Positions 17,432 through 29,027 are shown, numbered from the stretch's first letter. The stretch: DNA of 64,000 nucleotides from Collinsella sp. AM33-4BH (GCF_003469205.1 NZ_QSIN01000001.1:290514-354513), one strand, 5' to 3'. A program made the numbers and translations. The notes: generated by a model from the letters alone, not told the origin.

Positions 17432-18220
17432 ATGACAGACAGACCGAAAACAACACTGCGCGACTGTATCTATGGGCTTGCCGTCGGCGACGCGCTGGGC
17501 GTTCCTTACGAGTTCAGGCCTCGTGGCACGTTCGAATGCACCGACATGATCGGCTACGGCACGCATGGGCAACCCGCCGGCACCTGGAGCGACGACACAT
17601 CTATGACGCTTGCTACCTGCGACTCGATTAGAGAGCTCGGGCATATCGACGCCTCAGACATGCGCGACAAGTTTGTAAGTTGGATTGCCCGTGGGGGGTA
17701 TACGATCGACGGCGTTTTCGATTACGGCGGCACGACCGCCCGCGCCTTGCGTACCGGCAAAGGAGGCTCCGGCGAGCGCGACAACGGCAACGGATCGCTC
17801 ATGCGCATCGCTCCCCTGGCGTTCACCGATGCGACAGACGATGAGGTCAGCAAGGTCTCCGCGATTACGCACGCCCACAGAACGTCGACCGACGCATGCG
17901 TCATATTTGTCGAGCTGATAAGGAGCGTGATGAACGGCGCGCTTCCCTCATGGGTGCTCCAGCTGAAAGACGTGCCCGAGCGTGGAATCAGGTCTGGCGG
18001 CTTCGTGCGCGACACCCTTAAGGCAGCCACCTGGTGCTTCGTCAACACTAACAGCTACGAAGATTGCGTGCTTGCCGCCGTCAATCTGGGCGACGACACT
18101 GACACCACCGCAGCCGTCGCAGGCGCGCTCGCCGGCACGGCATACGGCATCGACGCCATCCCGCAGGAATGGATCGACACCCTGCGCGGAAAAGAGCTGA
18201 TTGAGAGCTGCCTGTTTTAG
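17432..18220 (+). CDS. ADP-ribosylglycohydrolase (DraG family)
   Basis: 262 residues, with AGAGGAG upstream. The N-terminal metal-binding block GLAVGDALGVPYEF and GTWSDDTSMTLA supplies the acidic Mg-binding residues. GNGSLMRIAPLAF and the C-terminal NLGDDTDTTAAVAGALAGT complete the family signature. It hydrolyses ADP-ribose from modified proteins or small molecules. No transferase partner lies beside it, so the target is unknown. It is followed 35 bases later by a small co-directional gene, and it separates the broken DUF1016 gene from the restriction operon. Confidence 0.92.
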   Translation: MTDRPKTTLRDCIYGLAVGDALGVPYEFRPRGTFECTDMIGYGTHGQPAGTWSDDTSMTLATCDSIRELGHIDASDMRDKFVSWIARGGYTIDGVFDYGGTTARALRTGKGGSGERDNGNGSLMRIAPLAFTDATDDEVSKVSAITHAHRTSTDACVIFVELIRSVMNGALPSWVLQLKDVPERGIRSGGFVRDTLKAATWCFVNTNSYEDCVLAAVNLGDDTDTTAAVAGALAGTAYGIDAIPQEWIDTLRGKELIESCLF

Positions 18221-18255
18221 GACACACTTACGATAGAAACTGACCAGGAGACACC

Positions 18256-18477
18256 ATGGAAAGAGAGACCGCAAATATAGACGAGTTCCAAGTGGACGAA
18301 AACGGGATTCCGCTATTTCCAGCAGGACTGAAGGAAGAAGCCAACCTCTATGTCCTCCCCGACGGGCGCTACCTCCCCTGCGGGGTCTACCGGACCGAAG
18401 ATGGCGGCTCGCTCATTTATGAGCCATCCGAACTAAGCTTCTTCGGGCAGATGCTTGCTCAATTCAAAGAGTGCTAG
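18256..18477 (+). CDS. Small acidic hypothetical protein
   Basis: 73 residues with CAGGAG just upstream of ATG 18256. It contains DENGIPLFPAGLKEEA and VLPDGRYLPCGVYRTEDGG. It is acidic, with no membrane segment and no motif I recognise. The short gap to the ADP-ribosylglycohydrolase gene suggests one transcript. Confidence 0.65.
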   Translation: MERETANIDEFQVDENGIPLFPAGLKEEANLYVLPDGRYLPCGVYRTEDGGSLIYEPSELSFFGQMLAQFKEC

Positions 18478-18620
18478 AGGTTTGATCGCCCGTTAGATCG
18501 ATACTGCTCCAAACCATGGGATGGGCAGGATGCCTCCCACCGCGGCCTGTGAGGTAAAATCTTGACTGCCGCGGAATCCGCCTGCGGGCAACGCTCCGAT
18601 CTCCGGTTGGGGTGAAGCCT

Positions 18621-18713
18621 ATGAACTTGTTTCTTGAAATCCTGCGCCTCTCGATGTACGTGACCGGCATTGCCCGGAACCTCTACTCGATCTGGCGGGA
18701 ATATAAGCAGTAA
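18621..18713 (+). CDS. Candidate 30-residue amphipathic peptide
   Basis: An ATG-to-TAA frame encodes a 30-residue peptide starting MNLFLEILRLSMYVTG and ending IWREYKQ. It is hydrophobic and aromatic with a basic tail, a shape shared with small membrane-active peptides or type I toxins. The upstream GGGGTGAAG is a weak ribosome site. A TTGACT lies about 60 bases before the start without a clear -10 box. A hairpin follows at 18735-18761. It lies in an otherwise gene-free gap of about 870 bases (18478-19343). Supporting evidence is thin. Confidence 0.3.
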   Translation: MNLFLEILRLSMYVTGIARNLYSIWREYKQ

Positions 18714-18734
18714 CGGATAGCGAAGGGAGTCATG

Positions 18735-18761
18735 AAAAGGGCCGGTTGCAGCCGGCCCTTT
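18735..18761. terminator. Perfect hairpin, probable terminator
   Basis: AAAGGGCCGG/CCGGCCCTTT is a 10-bp perfect stem with a 6-base loop. The T-run is better on the minus strand (CTTTTC), so it may act in either direction. Confidence 0.6.
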
Positions 18762-18977
18762 AGACGATAATACCTGCGTTGCCCGCGCTTCCAAAGTTGA
18801 CCGACTGAGGAGCGGGTTCCGCGGCACAACCTGATTTTACCCAGCGAGGCTGATCTTTTGCAGCCGCTCCACCGTTTATTTACATCTACCGCCACAAGCG
18901 GATACCGCGCGAACGAGAGCAAAGAAACAGCGCCGGCGCGGCCAACAGAGCAGACAATCCATGCGACCAAAGAAATA

Positions 18978-19025
18978 GAAAAGCGCCCGCGGCCTCGGTT
19001 CTTCACCCAGGTCTAGGCGCTTTTC
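18978..19025. repeat. Inverted repeat in the gap before hsdR
   Basis: GAAAAGCGCC and GGCGCTTTTC are exact 10-bp inverted repeats 28 bases apart. It could be a bidirectional terminator insulating the restriction operon. The rest of 18762-19343 shows nothing else I can support. Confidence 0.4.
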
Positions 19026-19343
19026 TTGGCACCATCGCACCACATCCGCCATCGCCTCCGGCCCGACACTCATTAAAATGCAAGCGGGAAACGACCTCAA
19101 GATTACTAACAACAGCTTCAAGCAAGCGCTTGGACAACCGTCACAACACGAGCGCCCATAAATAGAAGTCGATTTAAATAAGTCAGAAAGCCTTGCCACC
19201 AATTGTCATTCGGGCACGATCAGCCAATAGGCCAAATGGCAACTAACGGGTGTCAGATATACCAATATATACAAGATTAACTGCTAGAATGCAATGGTGG
19301 ACAGGCTCACCAGCGTCGTGGAAGCATAAGGTAAGGAGTGCGC

Positions 19344-22433
<3,090 letters not shown>

Positions 22434-22447
22434 GGAGTTAAAACAGC

Positions 22448-23971
22448 ATGGCTAAAAGCAAGGCTAAGGACACCAAGAAGAACACGGCCGACGTCGGCTT
22501 TGAGGATCAACTGTGGAACGCTGCAGATGTGCTGCGTGGCAACTTGGACGCTGCCGAGTACAAAAACGTCGTATTAGGCCTCATTTTCCTGAAGTACCTC
22601 TCGGACCGTTTCGACGAACGCTATCTAGAGCTCGTCGAAGAGGGTTACGGCGACGAGGAGGATCGCGACTGCTACATGGAGCAGAATGTCTTCTTCGTTC
22701 CCGAAGAAGCACGTTGGGTGAATATCTCACAGGCGGCGCATACGCCCGAAGTTGGCCAGATCATTGACAATGCCATGCGCGCCATCGAGCGCGAAAACGA
22801 CAAGCTCAAAGACGTGCTGCCCAAAAACTTCGCTCGCCCCGAACTAGACAAGCGGCGCTTGGGCGACGTCGTTGACTTATTCACAAACGTACAAATGACC
22901 GATAACGAGAGTGAGAAAGACCTGTTAGGGCGCGCATACGAATATTGCCTGCAGAAATTCGCATCAATGGAGGGCAAAAACGCCGGCGAGTTCTATACGC
23001 CGTCGTGTATCGTGCGCACGCTGGTTGAAATCCTCCAGCCTTTCCACGGTCGTGTGTACGACCCCTGCTGCGGCAGCGGAGGCATGTTCGTACAGTCCGC
23101 CGCCTTCGTCGAGCACCATGGCGGCAACGTAGTACAGGACATCACCATCTTTGGCCAGGAGAGCAACCCTACCACGTGGAAGCTCGCAAAGATGAACCTC
23201 GGTATTCGCGGCATCGAGGCCGATTTGGGCAACTATGCAGACACCTTCAGCGCCGACCAGCACAAGAATGAAAAGTTTGACTATGTGTTGGCAAACCCAC
23301 CCTTCAACCTCAAGAACTGGGGCGGCGAAGCGCTGCAGGAAGACGTACGTTGGAAGTACGGCATGCCGCCCACGGGCAACGCCAACTTCGCTTGGATGCA
23401 GCATATGATTTGGCATCTTAACAGCACAGGTAAGATTGGCCTTGTATTGGCAAACGGGTCGCTCTCGAGCCAGACGAGCGGCGAGGGCGATATTCGACGC
23501 GCTATCGTAGAGGACGATTTGGTCGAGGGCATTGTAGCCATGCCGGGGCAGCTGTTCTACAGCACCCAAATTCCCGTGTGTCTGTGGATCCTGAACAAGA
23601 AGAAGGCTCAGTCCGGCAAGACGCTATTCATCGATGCCCGCGAAATGGGCACCATGGTCTCTCGTAAACTACGCGAGTTTACCGAAGAGGACATCAACAA
23701 AGTTGCATCCGCATTCGACTCCTTCCGTAAGGGCGAGTTCGAGCCCGTGAAGGGGTTCAGCGCCATAGCGGATTTGGATGAAATCGCCAAGCAAGATTTC
23801 ATCCTGACACCCGGTCGCTACGTAGGCATTGCTGAGGCCGAAGACGACGGCGAACCATTTGAAGAGAAGATGGCACGCCTGACTAGCGAGATTGCAAAGT
23901 GCTTTGAAGAGTCCAACCGCTTGCAGGAGCAAATCAAGGAGAACTTGGAGGCGGTTGGTTATGGGATGTAG
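22448..23971 (+). CDS. hsdM: Type I DNA adenine methyltransferase M subunit
   Basis: 507 residues, with GGGAG upstream. The N-terminal helical domain is followed by an N6-adenine methyltransferase core. The SAM-binding motif is YDPCCGSGGMF, and the catalytic motif IV is the NPPF tetrad in VLANPPFNLKNWG. HsdM methylates adenine in the bipartite site set by HsdS and protects host DNA. The last codons overlap the start of hsdS (ATG 23961), so M and the promoter-linked S subunit are translationally coupled. Confidence 0.96.
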   Translation: MAKSKAKDTKKNTADVGFEDQLWNAADVLRGNLDAAEYKNVVLGLIFLKYLSDRFDERYLELVEEGYGDEEDRDCYMEQNVFFVPEEARWVNISQAAHTPEVGQIIDNAMRAIERENDKLKDVLPKNFARPELDKRRLGDVVDLFTNVQMTDNESEKDLLGRAYEYCLQKFASMEGKNAGEFYTPSCIVRTLVEILQPFHGRVYDPCCGSGGMFVQSAAFVEHHGGNVVQDITIFGQESNPTTWKLAKMNLGIRGIEADLGNYADTFSADQHKNEKFDYVLANPPFNLKNWGGEALQEDVRWKYGMPPTGNANFAWMQHMIWHLNSTGKIGLVLANGSLSSQTSGEGDIRRAIVEDDLVEGIVAMPGQLFYSTQIPVCLWILNKKKAQSGKTLFIDAREMGTMVSRKLREFTEEDINKVASAFDSFRKGEFEPVKGFSAIADLDEIAKQDFILTPGRYVGIAEAEDDGEPFEEKMARLTSEIAKCFEESNRLQEQIKENLEAVGYGM

Positions 23972-24512
23972 GGCATCTTATGTCCCACTGGGCGAAATAG
24001 CTAAGTTTGAGTCGGGCGGAACCCCGAGCAAAAAGAACAAAAGATACTGGGATGGTTCTATACCCTGGATTAGCGCAAAGACGCTTGTGGGGGATACGGT
24101 CTATGAGAGCGACCTTGCAATTACTAAGGAAGGCCTTGAGGCTGGTAGCAAATTAGCGCCAAAGGGCTCACTGTTGCTTTTAACGAGAGGTAGCGGGCTG
24201 TTTAAACGAATACCACTTGCTATAGCCGGAAAGGAAGTCGCATTTAATCAAGATATAAAGTGCGTCAACTCAGCCGCTAAAGGCATATCAAATAGGTATC
24301 TTTTTTATGCACTCACATCGCTGGAGCCTTCCATTTCCGCAATGCTGGAGACAACGGGCATTGGTGCTGGGAAACTAGCGACCGATAGGCTTAAAGCGCT
24401 GCCGGTCCCCGTTCTTGACGAAGCCGCCAGAGATAAAGTGACCCATTTTGCTGACTGCATCTATCGCAAGATACATCTCAACACTAAGCTAAATGGCTAT
24501 TTAGCTGCTTGA
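23961..24512 (+). CDS. hsdS: Type I specificity subunit, half-length (one TRD), shufflon-linked
   Basis: 183 residues from ATG 23961, inside the hsdM tail. A full S subunit has two target-recognition domains (TRDs) and about 380-420 residues. This one has a single TRD (PLGEIAKFESGGTPSKKNKR onward, with IPWISAKTLV), then the conserved helix ending LNTKLNGYLAA and a stop. The frame ends inside inverted repeat A (24477-24504). In the sequenced orientation the repeat fuses it to the antisense tail of the inverted hsdS copy, which provides the early stop. Recombination with site B would extend it with a second TRD. A half-size S may dimerise to a palindromic specificity, or the state may be off. 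Base composition is more AT-rich than hsdM. Confidence 0.88.
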   Translation: MGCRASYVPLGEIAKFESGGTPSKKNKRYWDGSIPWISAKTLVGDTVYESDLAITKEGLEAGSKLAPKGSLLLLTRGSGLFKRIPLAIAGKEVAFNQDIKCVNSAAKGISNRYLFYALTSLEPSISAMLETTGIGAGKLATDRLKALPVPVLDEAARDKVTHFADCIYRKIHLNTKLNGYLAA

Positions 24513-24513
24513 G
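24477..24513 (+). repeat. Shufflon recombination site A
   Basis: Bases 24477-24504 match site B exactly over 28 bp in inverted orientation. Bases 24487-24513 match site D exactly over 27 bp, also inverted. The core shared by all four sites is TAAATGGCTATTTAG. In frame it encodes NTKLNGYL on the plus strand and QLNSHLA-stop on the minus strand. Confidence 0.85.
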
Positions 24514-25630
24514 ATCGACCTTCGAGACGTCGATTTCTCCTGACATTAATTTAGGGAGGAGATTGTCACGAAGAGCGGCAAGACGATGGTTCTCTTTACT
24601 TGAGCTTGATGCTTGGCTAAGCGCTGATTCAATAAAATCAACGGTTGCTCCACTTGGATTACTCGCAACTTTATAAGTGAGCATCTGCTTTTTGTCCCCT
24701 CTTGGCATCTTTGTGCCCTTTGCGCCCTTCATGACGTAATCGAAGAAAGCATCGCTGCGCATGCATGAATAGAGGTAACCGGACTGCTCCGGCTGCTTGG
24801 CTCTAAACACTAGGACATCACCCGAGCAGGTTCCAGTTCGGTCTGCATACCAAATTTTTTTAAAGTATGGGCGAATGTTCGAAACCAGAATGTCCCCGGC
24901 CTTGTAGACCGTAACTTTTCCGGTTTGGGGCAGGGACGACGGTGCCTGCCTACCCTTCTTGCCAGGGAGCAGAGACTCTGTTGAAACGTAGGTATCAAAG
25001 TCAGCCTCATTGTAATCGGCTTTTTCTTTCACTAAATCGCATAGCGAGGAAAGCTCGACAGCGAGGCCTTTTTCGTGATTGGCAACCGCTTCGCACTGTT
25101 CTTCTAAATAGCCATTTAGCTTAGTGTTGAGGGTAATCTTGGCTTGAATCGAATCGATAAATGCCGCAACCTTATTCTGGACGTCGATCGGCGGAAGATT
25201 GACGTCCAGGTTCTCTAGCATTCTCTTGGTCAGAGCATTTCGTGTCGCGCCAGAGGACGCGAGCTTTAGAAGGATACCCTTGTTCGCCTGCAACCAAGCG
25301 AGGAGGAACAGGTTGTTAGCTTTGTCATTTGCCCGAATAATAGCCACATGTTGATTTACCCTGGCAGGCAAGAATTTTGATGGAACGATACAAGCACGCG
25401 CCACAGAATCGCCCAGTAATATTAAGAAGCACGTCGCCATGTTTGACCTCAACGCTCGAAAGAGCCTCCGCCTGGTCATCGTCGATGAACGCAAGACCGC
25501 TAGAGCTAAAGCTCCAATCGAAAACGTTCTGGCTCCTTATGATGGCCATACCAGAATCCTTGTATGAGTCCTTGCCGCCGCGGGGCGTAGCGCCGCTACC
25601 GATTTTGCTGCAAATATCCCCAAGCTTCAT
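24484..25630 (-). pseudogene. hsdS: Inverted full-length hsdS copy with a frameshift
   Basis: Read leftward from ATG 25630, which overlaps the recombinase stop (TGAATGA-type coupling). TRD-b starts MKLGDICSKIGSGATPRGG. The frame reads to VKHGDVLLNITG and then continues as DSVARACIVPSKFLPARVNQ only after a one-base shift near 25410-25415 (GGGC before GAT). The rest is intact: conserved helix ITLNTKLNGYLEE at site B, TRD-c (YVSTESLLPGKKGRQAP onward), then LLPKLMSGEIDVSKVDLK and QLNSHLA-stop inside site A. Corrected length is about 382 residues, normal for HsdS. Silent copies of this kind store TRDs for exchange. The TRD-c half (24505-25103) can be flipped onto the hsdM-linked gene. The frameshift affects only TRD-b. 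Confidence 0.85.
25100..25131 (-). repeat. Shufflon recombination site B
   Basis: Minus-strand copy of the site. 25104-25131 is a 28-bp perfect inverted match to site A, and 25100-25118 a 19-bp match to site C. It lies between TRD-b and TRD-c of the inverted hsdS, at the conserved helix. Confidence 0.85.
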
Positions 25631-26583
25631 TCCAAATACTTCCTATGCGAAGCCTTCACATTGCTCTGATTAACCATGGCGTAGTACATGGTTGTGTCTA
25701 TTTTCGCATGGCCCAACAGCTTTTGCACCTGCTCTATGGGCATTCCCTTGTCGATAGCATGGGTGGCAAGCGTACGGCGAAACTTATGCGGATGAACGCG
25801 GTTGATACCGGCGCTTCTGCCTAGGTCACGTAAACGGAGTTCTATGCTCCCCACCGTAATACGTCGAGCTGAGGAATCGAGCGCGACAAATAATGCAGGA
25901 CTCTTGTCAGCACGGCTCGAAAGATATTCCGTAAGATGAAGCTTAGCGCGCGCATCGAAGTAAACGGGGCGCTGCTTATTTCCCTTTCCCATTACAAGGC
26001 ATTCGCGCTCGTGCAGATTGACATCCTTCCTGTCGAGTCGCACAAGTTCGCCAATACGCATACCCGTCGAAGCGAGTAGATCAACGATGGCAAGATCTCG
26101 CTTGGACTCACAGGCGTCTCGCAATACCTCCAGTTCCTCATCGCTAAGCACCTCTTTGGTTACTTGAGCTGTTTTGACGCGACGAATGCGCCTTACAGGA
26201 CTTTTCACAATGTAATCCTCATCTTCAAGCCACGAAAAGAAACTCGACATGATGCGACGTATATTATCGATTGTGACCTTACTAGAACCGCGTTTCACCT
26301 CGTAATCATTGAGATAACGGCGCAAGTTGTCGCTCTCAACCTGGGTATAGGGCTTAGCAAGCGCTGTGTTCATATGCCGTAAGGTAGCCTCATAGTATGC
26401 AATGGTTTTAGAAGAGCATCCCTCGACCTCTTTAGCGGTGAGAAAGAGCGCAAGCAGATCTTGCCCTGGCTCTGTTTGTTTCGGTCCGAGTGCCTGTCTA
26501 AGCGTAATGGTTAGATGTTTGAGCTGGTGTGGGTCGAGAAGGCCCTGCATTTCCGAAAGTACGGTATTGATGACAGTTTCCAC
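25627..26583 (-). CDS. Tyrosine recombinase of the hsdS shufflon
   Basis: 318 residues from GTG 26583, with AAAGGA 6 bases upstream. An upstream GTG at 26613 has no ribosome site. An N-terminal SAM-like core-binding domain (TIAYYEATLRHMN) precedes the catalytic domain. The Arg-His-x-x-Arg-His-Tyr set is visible as TGMRIGELVRLDRKD, HPHKFRRTLATHA and LLGHAKIDTTMYY. It is XerC/XerD-like. It sits between recombination sites B and C with hsdS copies on both sides, so it most likely catalyses the inversions. It overlaps the start of the inverted hsdS by an ATGA junction. Bases before its start run into site C, so its promoter may be altered by inversion. Confidence 0.93.
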   Translation of the reverse strand: METVINTVLSEMQGLLDPHQLKHLTITLRQALGPKQTEPGQDLLALFLTAKEVEGCSSKTIAYYEATLRHMNTALAKPYTQVESDNLRRYLNDYEVKRGSSKVTIDNIRRIMSSFFSWLEDEDYIVKSPVRRIRRVKTAQVTKEVLSDEELEVLRDACESKRDLAIVDLLASTGMRIGELVRLDRKDVNLHERECLVMGKGNKQRPVYFDARAKLHLTEYLSSRADKSPALFVALDSSARRITVGSIELRLRDLGRSAGINRVHPHKFRRTLATHAIDKGMPIEQVQKLLGHAKIDTTMYYAMVNQSNVKASHRKYLE

Positions 26584-26643
26584 GCTGTTCCTTTCGTCGA
26601 GTACGATAGCCACAGTGTGGACGGCGCGTTGTACATAGTGAAG

Positions 26644-26662
26644 TAAATGGCTATTTAGAAGA
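26644..26662 (+). repeat. Shufflon recombination site C
   Basis: TAAATGGCTATTTAGAAGA, an exact inverted match to part of site B. It forms the 5' edge of the headless third hsdS cassette and lies 61 bases upstream of the recombinase start. Confidence 0.8.
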
Positions 26663-27284
26663 GCTGGCCGCGCTTGAGTTCTCTAGACGATTTGGCGAGA
26701 TTGAATCGTCTATTGATCTCGGTAAGGTTCTCTCGATTTCAACAAAAACATTGAAACCGCAAAACTGTCACGGAGAAATTTGGGAGCATTACAGCATTCC
26801 CGCTTATGATGCAAACCGTCGGCCTGTTTTTGAGTTGGCTGACGGTATCAAAAGCAACAAATATGTTATTGATGCCAATAGCATCTTAATTTCCAGGCTT
26901 AACCCTAGTATCAGGAGAATTTGGATGCCTGCCTGCTCAAGCAAGCGGGCTGTGTGTTCAACGGAATTCATTGTTTACAAGCCAAAGAACCCCGTCCATA
27001 AAGCTTTCTACTATGCCGCAATTGGCGCACCAGCTTTTAGAGACTTCCTTCTTGCGCATGTCACCGGTTCAACGGGTAGTCGCCAAAGGGCGCAGCCTAA
27101 AGCAACGCTAACATATCCGATTCCCAACCCTGGTTTGGAAGCCGTCGAAGATTTCTGTGCGTTTGCAAACCCGCTATATGAGCAGATAAAAGTCAATGAA
27201 CGCAATTCGAAGCAACTCGAGGAGCTTCGCGACGCCCTTCTCCCCAAACTCATGACGGGCGAGATCGATGTCTCAAAGCTCGAC

Positions 27285-27311
27285 CTCAAGCAGCTAAATA
27301 GCCATTTAGCT
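27285..27311 (-). repeat. Shufflon recombination site D
   Basis: 27-bp perfect inverted match to site A (24487-24513). Similarity continues beyond it through the sequence coding for the C-terminal VSKxDLK stretch. It marks the right boundary of the shufflon. Confidence 0.82.
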
Positions 27312-27350
27312 AAGTCTCTACGGCAGCTCGGACGCCATGTCTCGCCGCAC

Positions 27351-27387
27351 AAAAACGGGGCAGCTCGCGCTTCTGCGAACTGCCCCG
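27351..27387 (-). terminator. Terminator of the zinc-ribbon gene at 27431
   Basis: CGGGGCAG and CTGCCCCG with an inner GCGA/TCGC form a long stem. On the minus strand it is followed by TTTTTG. It lies inside the plus-strand extension of the headless hsdS frame. Confidence 0.85.
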
Positions 27388-27430
27388 CACCCCTAGCTAT
27401 CGCGTCATAAGACTAACCAGCACCACTTCC

Positions 27431-28768
27431 CTACTTACCAAAAATCGTCGCAAACAAGCCCTTGCGTTTGGGCTTCTCCTCTCGGTAGGAACCCTCGGCC
27501 GCCGCTGCCACCTGGCGCGGTTGCTCGCCGCCTCCACGGCGCACGATCTGGTATAGAAACGGCGATTTAACGTATTTGACCTCGATGGGCGTGGCGTGCA
27601 CGGTGCTTTCGCTCGACAGCATCACGTTGGGATTGAGCGGTGCCACCACATGCGTCTCGCGCTTGTCGCTAAACACTACCGCGGCCGCGCGACCCGTCTG
27701 GCCGTTCACGGCAATGCGCACCTGCTCGCCGTCGCGGCTATCCGACGCCGGGCGATCGACAAAGTAGACCGGTACCATCACCAGGCCGTCCTTGTGCTTG
27801 CGAGCCTTGCGTGCCCAGGCGCGGATGCTCTTTTTATTGAGCCCCAGCACCGCCTCGGCATCGTTGCCGACAATATCGAGCGCCAGCTTATCAATAATCA
27901 CCTGGTCCTTGGTGGACGCATCGACGGAAACGACGCGGAAGTCACCTTCCTGCATGGCGGGATCGAACGACCCCACCTTGCCAAAGTCCCACGGCTCCAA
28001 AATGCCCATAAGGTGAACGTCCAGGTAGTTTGCCCGCGGATACGCCCAGTCGAGCACCTCGTAGTACACCAAGGTCTCCTTGCTCAGGCCCTTTCCCGGG
28101 AAGGACGCCATCATGCGCAGGTCCGCCAGCGCCATGGGGAAATAGAAGAGCATCATGTCGTTTTGAATCGCGTCTTCCACGTCGTGCCCGGCAAAGGCAT
28201 CAGGGTACTGGCGCACCAGCTGCAGCGCGTTGGCACGTGCCTGCTGCGGCGATATCTCACAGGGGACGCCCTGTTCGGGAACGTATTCGGCACCCACGCC
28301 CATGGTCAGGCGCTTACTAAACGTGCCGGGCTTGAGAAGGTCAGCCATACCGATTTTGTTGCCGCAGGACGGGCACTCAAACACGCGTTGGGTCGACTCG
28401 CCCTCAAAGGACGCGCCGCAGAAGGGACAGGGAATGCTCACGTGCGTCGCCTCTTGGAACTCCTGCGCCGTTCCGCGATCTTCCCACAGCAGATGCTCCA
28501 GAACCGACTGATTGCGCCAGTACGAATTGAAGAAATACCAGTCCGGGTCCTCTGGGCGCTCGAGCTGCGAGACGTGCGTGAGCTTGAGCAGCCCGTCAAC
28601 CACCGTCAGCGGCGTATGACGGATACCCAGGGCGCTCTTGGGCTCCCCGGCGTCCGCTTGCCACGGAATAACCGTTTCGCAATAGGCGCACTCAAAGCTG
28701 CGCTTTGCCTGGTGCGAATACATGGGGCCGCCGCAGTTTTGGCATTTAATGGCAAACATCTCGTCCAT
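27431..28768 (-). CDS. Two-zinc-ribbon cytosolic protein, function unknown
   Basis: 445 residues. ATG 28768 is preferred (GGAGG 8 bases upstream) over the open frame reaching 28963. Two Cys4 ribbons are visible: CQNCGGPMYSHQAKRSFECA plus the next Cys near residue 30, and CPFCGASFEGE with FECPSCGNKIG at about residues 115-145. A long mixed alpha/beta region follows without signal peptide or membrane helix, and the tail is basic (EKPKRKGLFATIFGK). Zinc ribbons suggest nucleic-acid or protein binding. I recognise no named family. It is transcribed toward the shufflon and ended by the hairpin at 27351-27387. Confidence 0.75.
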   Translation of the reverse strand: MDEMFAIKCQNCGGPMYSHQAKRSFECAYCETVIPWQADAGEPKSALGIRHTPLTVVDGLLKLTHVSQLERPEDPDWYFFNSYWRNQSVLEHLLWEDRGTAQEFQEATHVSIPCPFCGASFEGESTQRVFECPSCGNKIGMADLLKPGTFSKRLTMGVGAEYVPEQGVPCEISPQQARANALQLVRQYPDAFAGHDVEDAIQNDMMLFYFPMALADLRMMASFPGKGLSKETLVYYEVLDWAYPRANYLDVHLMGILEPWDFGKVGSFDPAMQEGDFRVVSVDASTKDQVIIDKLALDIVGNDAEAVLGLNKKSIRAWARKARKHKDGLVMVPVYFVDRPASDSRDGEQVRIAVNGQTGRAAAVVFSDKRETHVVAPLNPNVMLSSESTVHATPIEVKYVKSPFLYQIVRRGGGEQPRQVAAAAEGSYREEKPKRKGLFATIFGK

Positions 28769-29027
28769 GGAAACGTCCTCCTTTGCACAGGGCTGTCGAC
28801 AATAAGTATGTCGAGCAAATCGGCACGTGCCCATACCCATGTGGCCCAAAATGGAGCACTCGGTCGAACGGGAAGGCTCAGTGAACTCGAAGGCGCGCGG
28901 ATAATCGCCCCTCCGCCTCGCGCCCGTTAGCGCCGGCAGACCATTGCTGCATTTTCTGAGCATCGGTACACGTTGCGTCTGTGCGAGCTACACTATCCCC
29001 TTAAACATGATTGTGAGGACGATCGTT

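Larger units (their letters stand above)
26646..27410 (+). pseudogene. hsdS: Headless hsdS cassette (TRD-d plus C-terminal region)
   Basis: An open frame begins at site C with NGYLEELAALEFSRRFG, the point where a first half would join, but has no credible start codon. TRD-d (SIPAYDANRRPVFELADG, KYVIDANSILISRLNPS) is followed by the conserved helix region and LLPKLMTGEIDVSKLDLK, then QLNSHLA at site D. Here the repeat lacks the stop, and the frame runs on for about 38 residues through a terminator hairpin to TAA 27410. It is a silent second-half cassette that gains a start only if joined to hsdS or the TRD-b half by inversion. AT-rich relative to its surroundings. Confidence 0.85.

Noticed and set aside
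18978..19025. Small regulatory RNA before hsdR
   Set aside because: Only a 10-bp inverted repeat with a long loop. No promoter or conserved structure can be shown.
25627..26583. Recombinase as a phage or conjugative-element integrase
   Set aside because: It lies between hsdS copies bounded by its likely sites, with no cargo, excisionase or attachment site at a tRNA.
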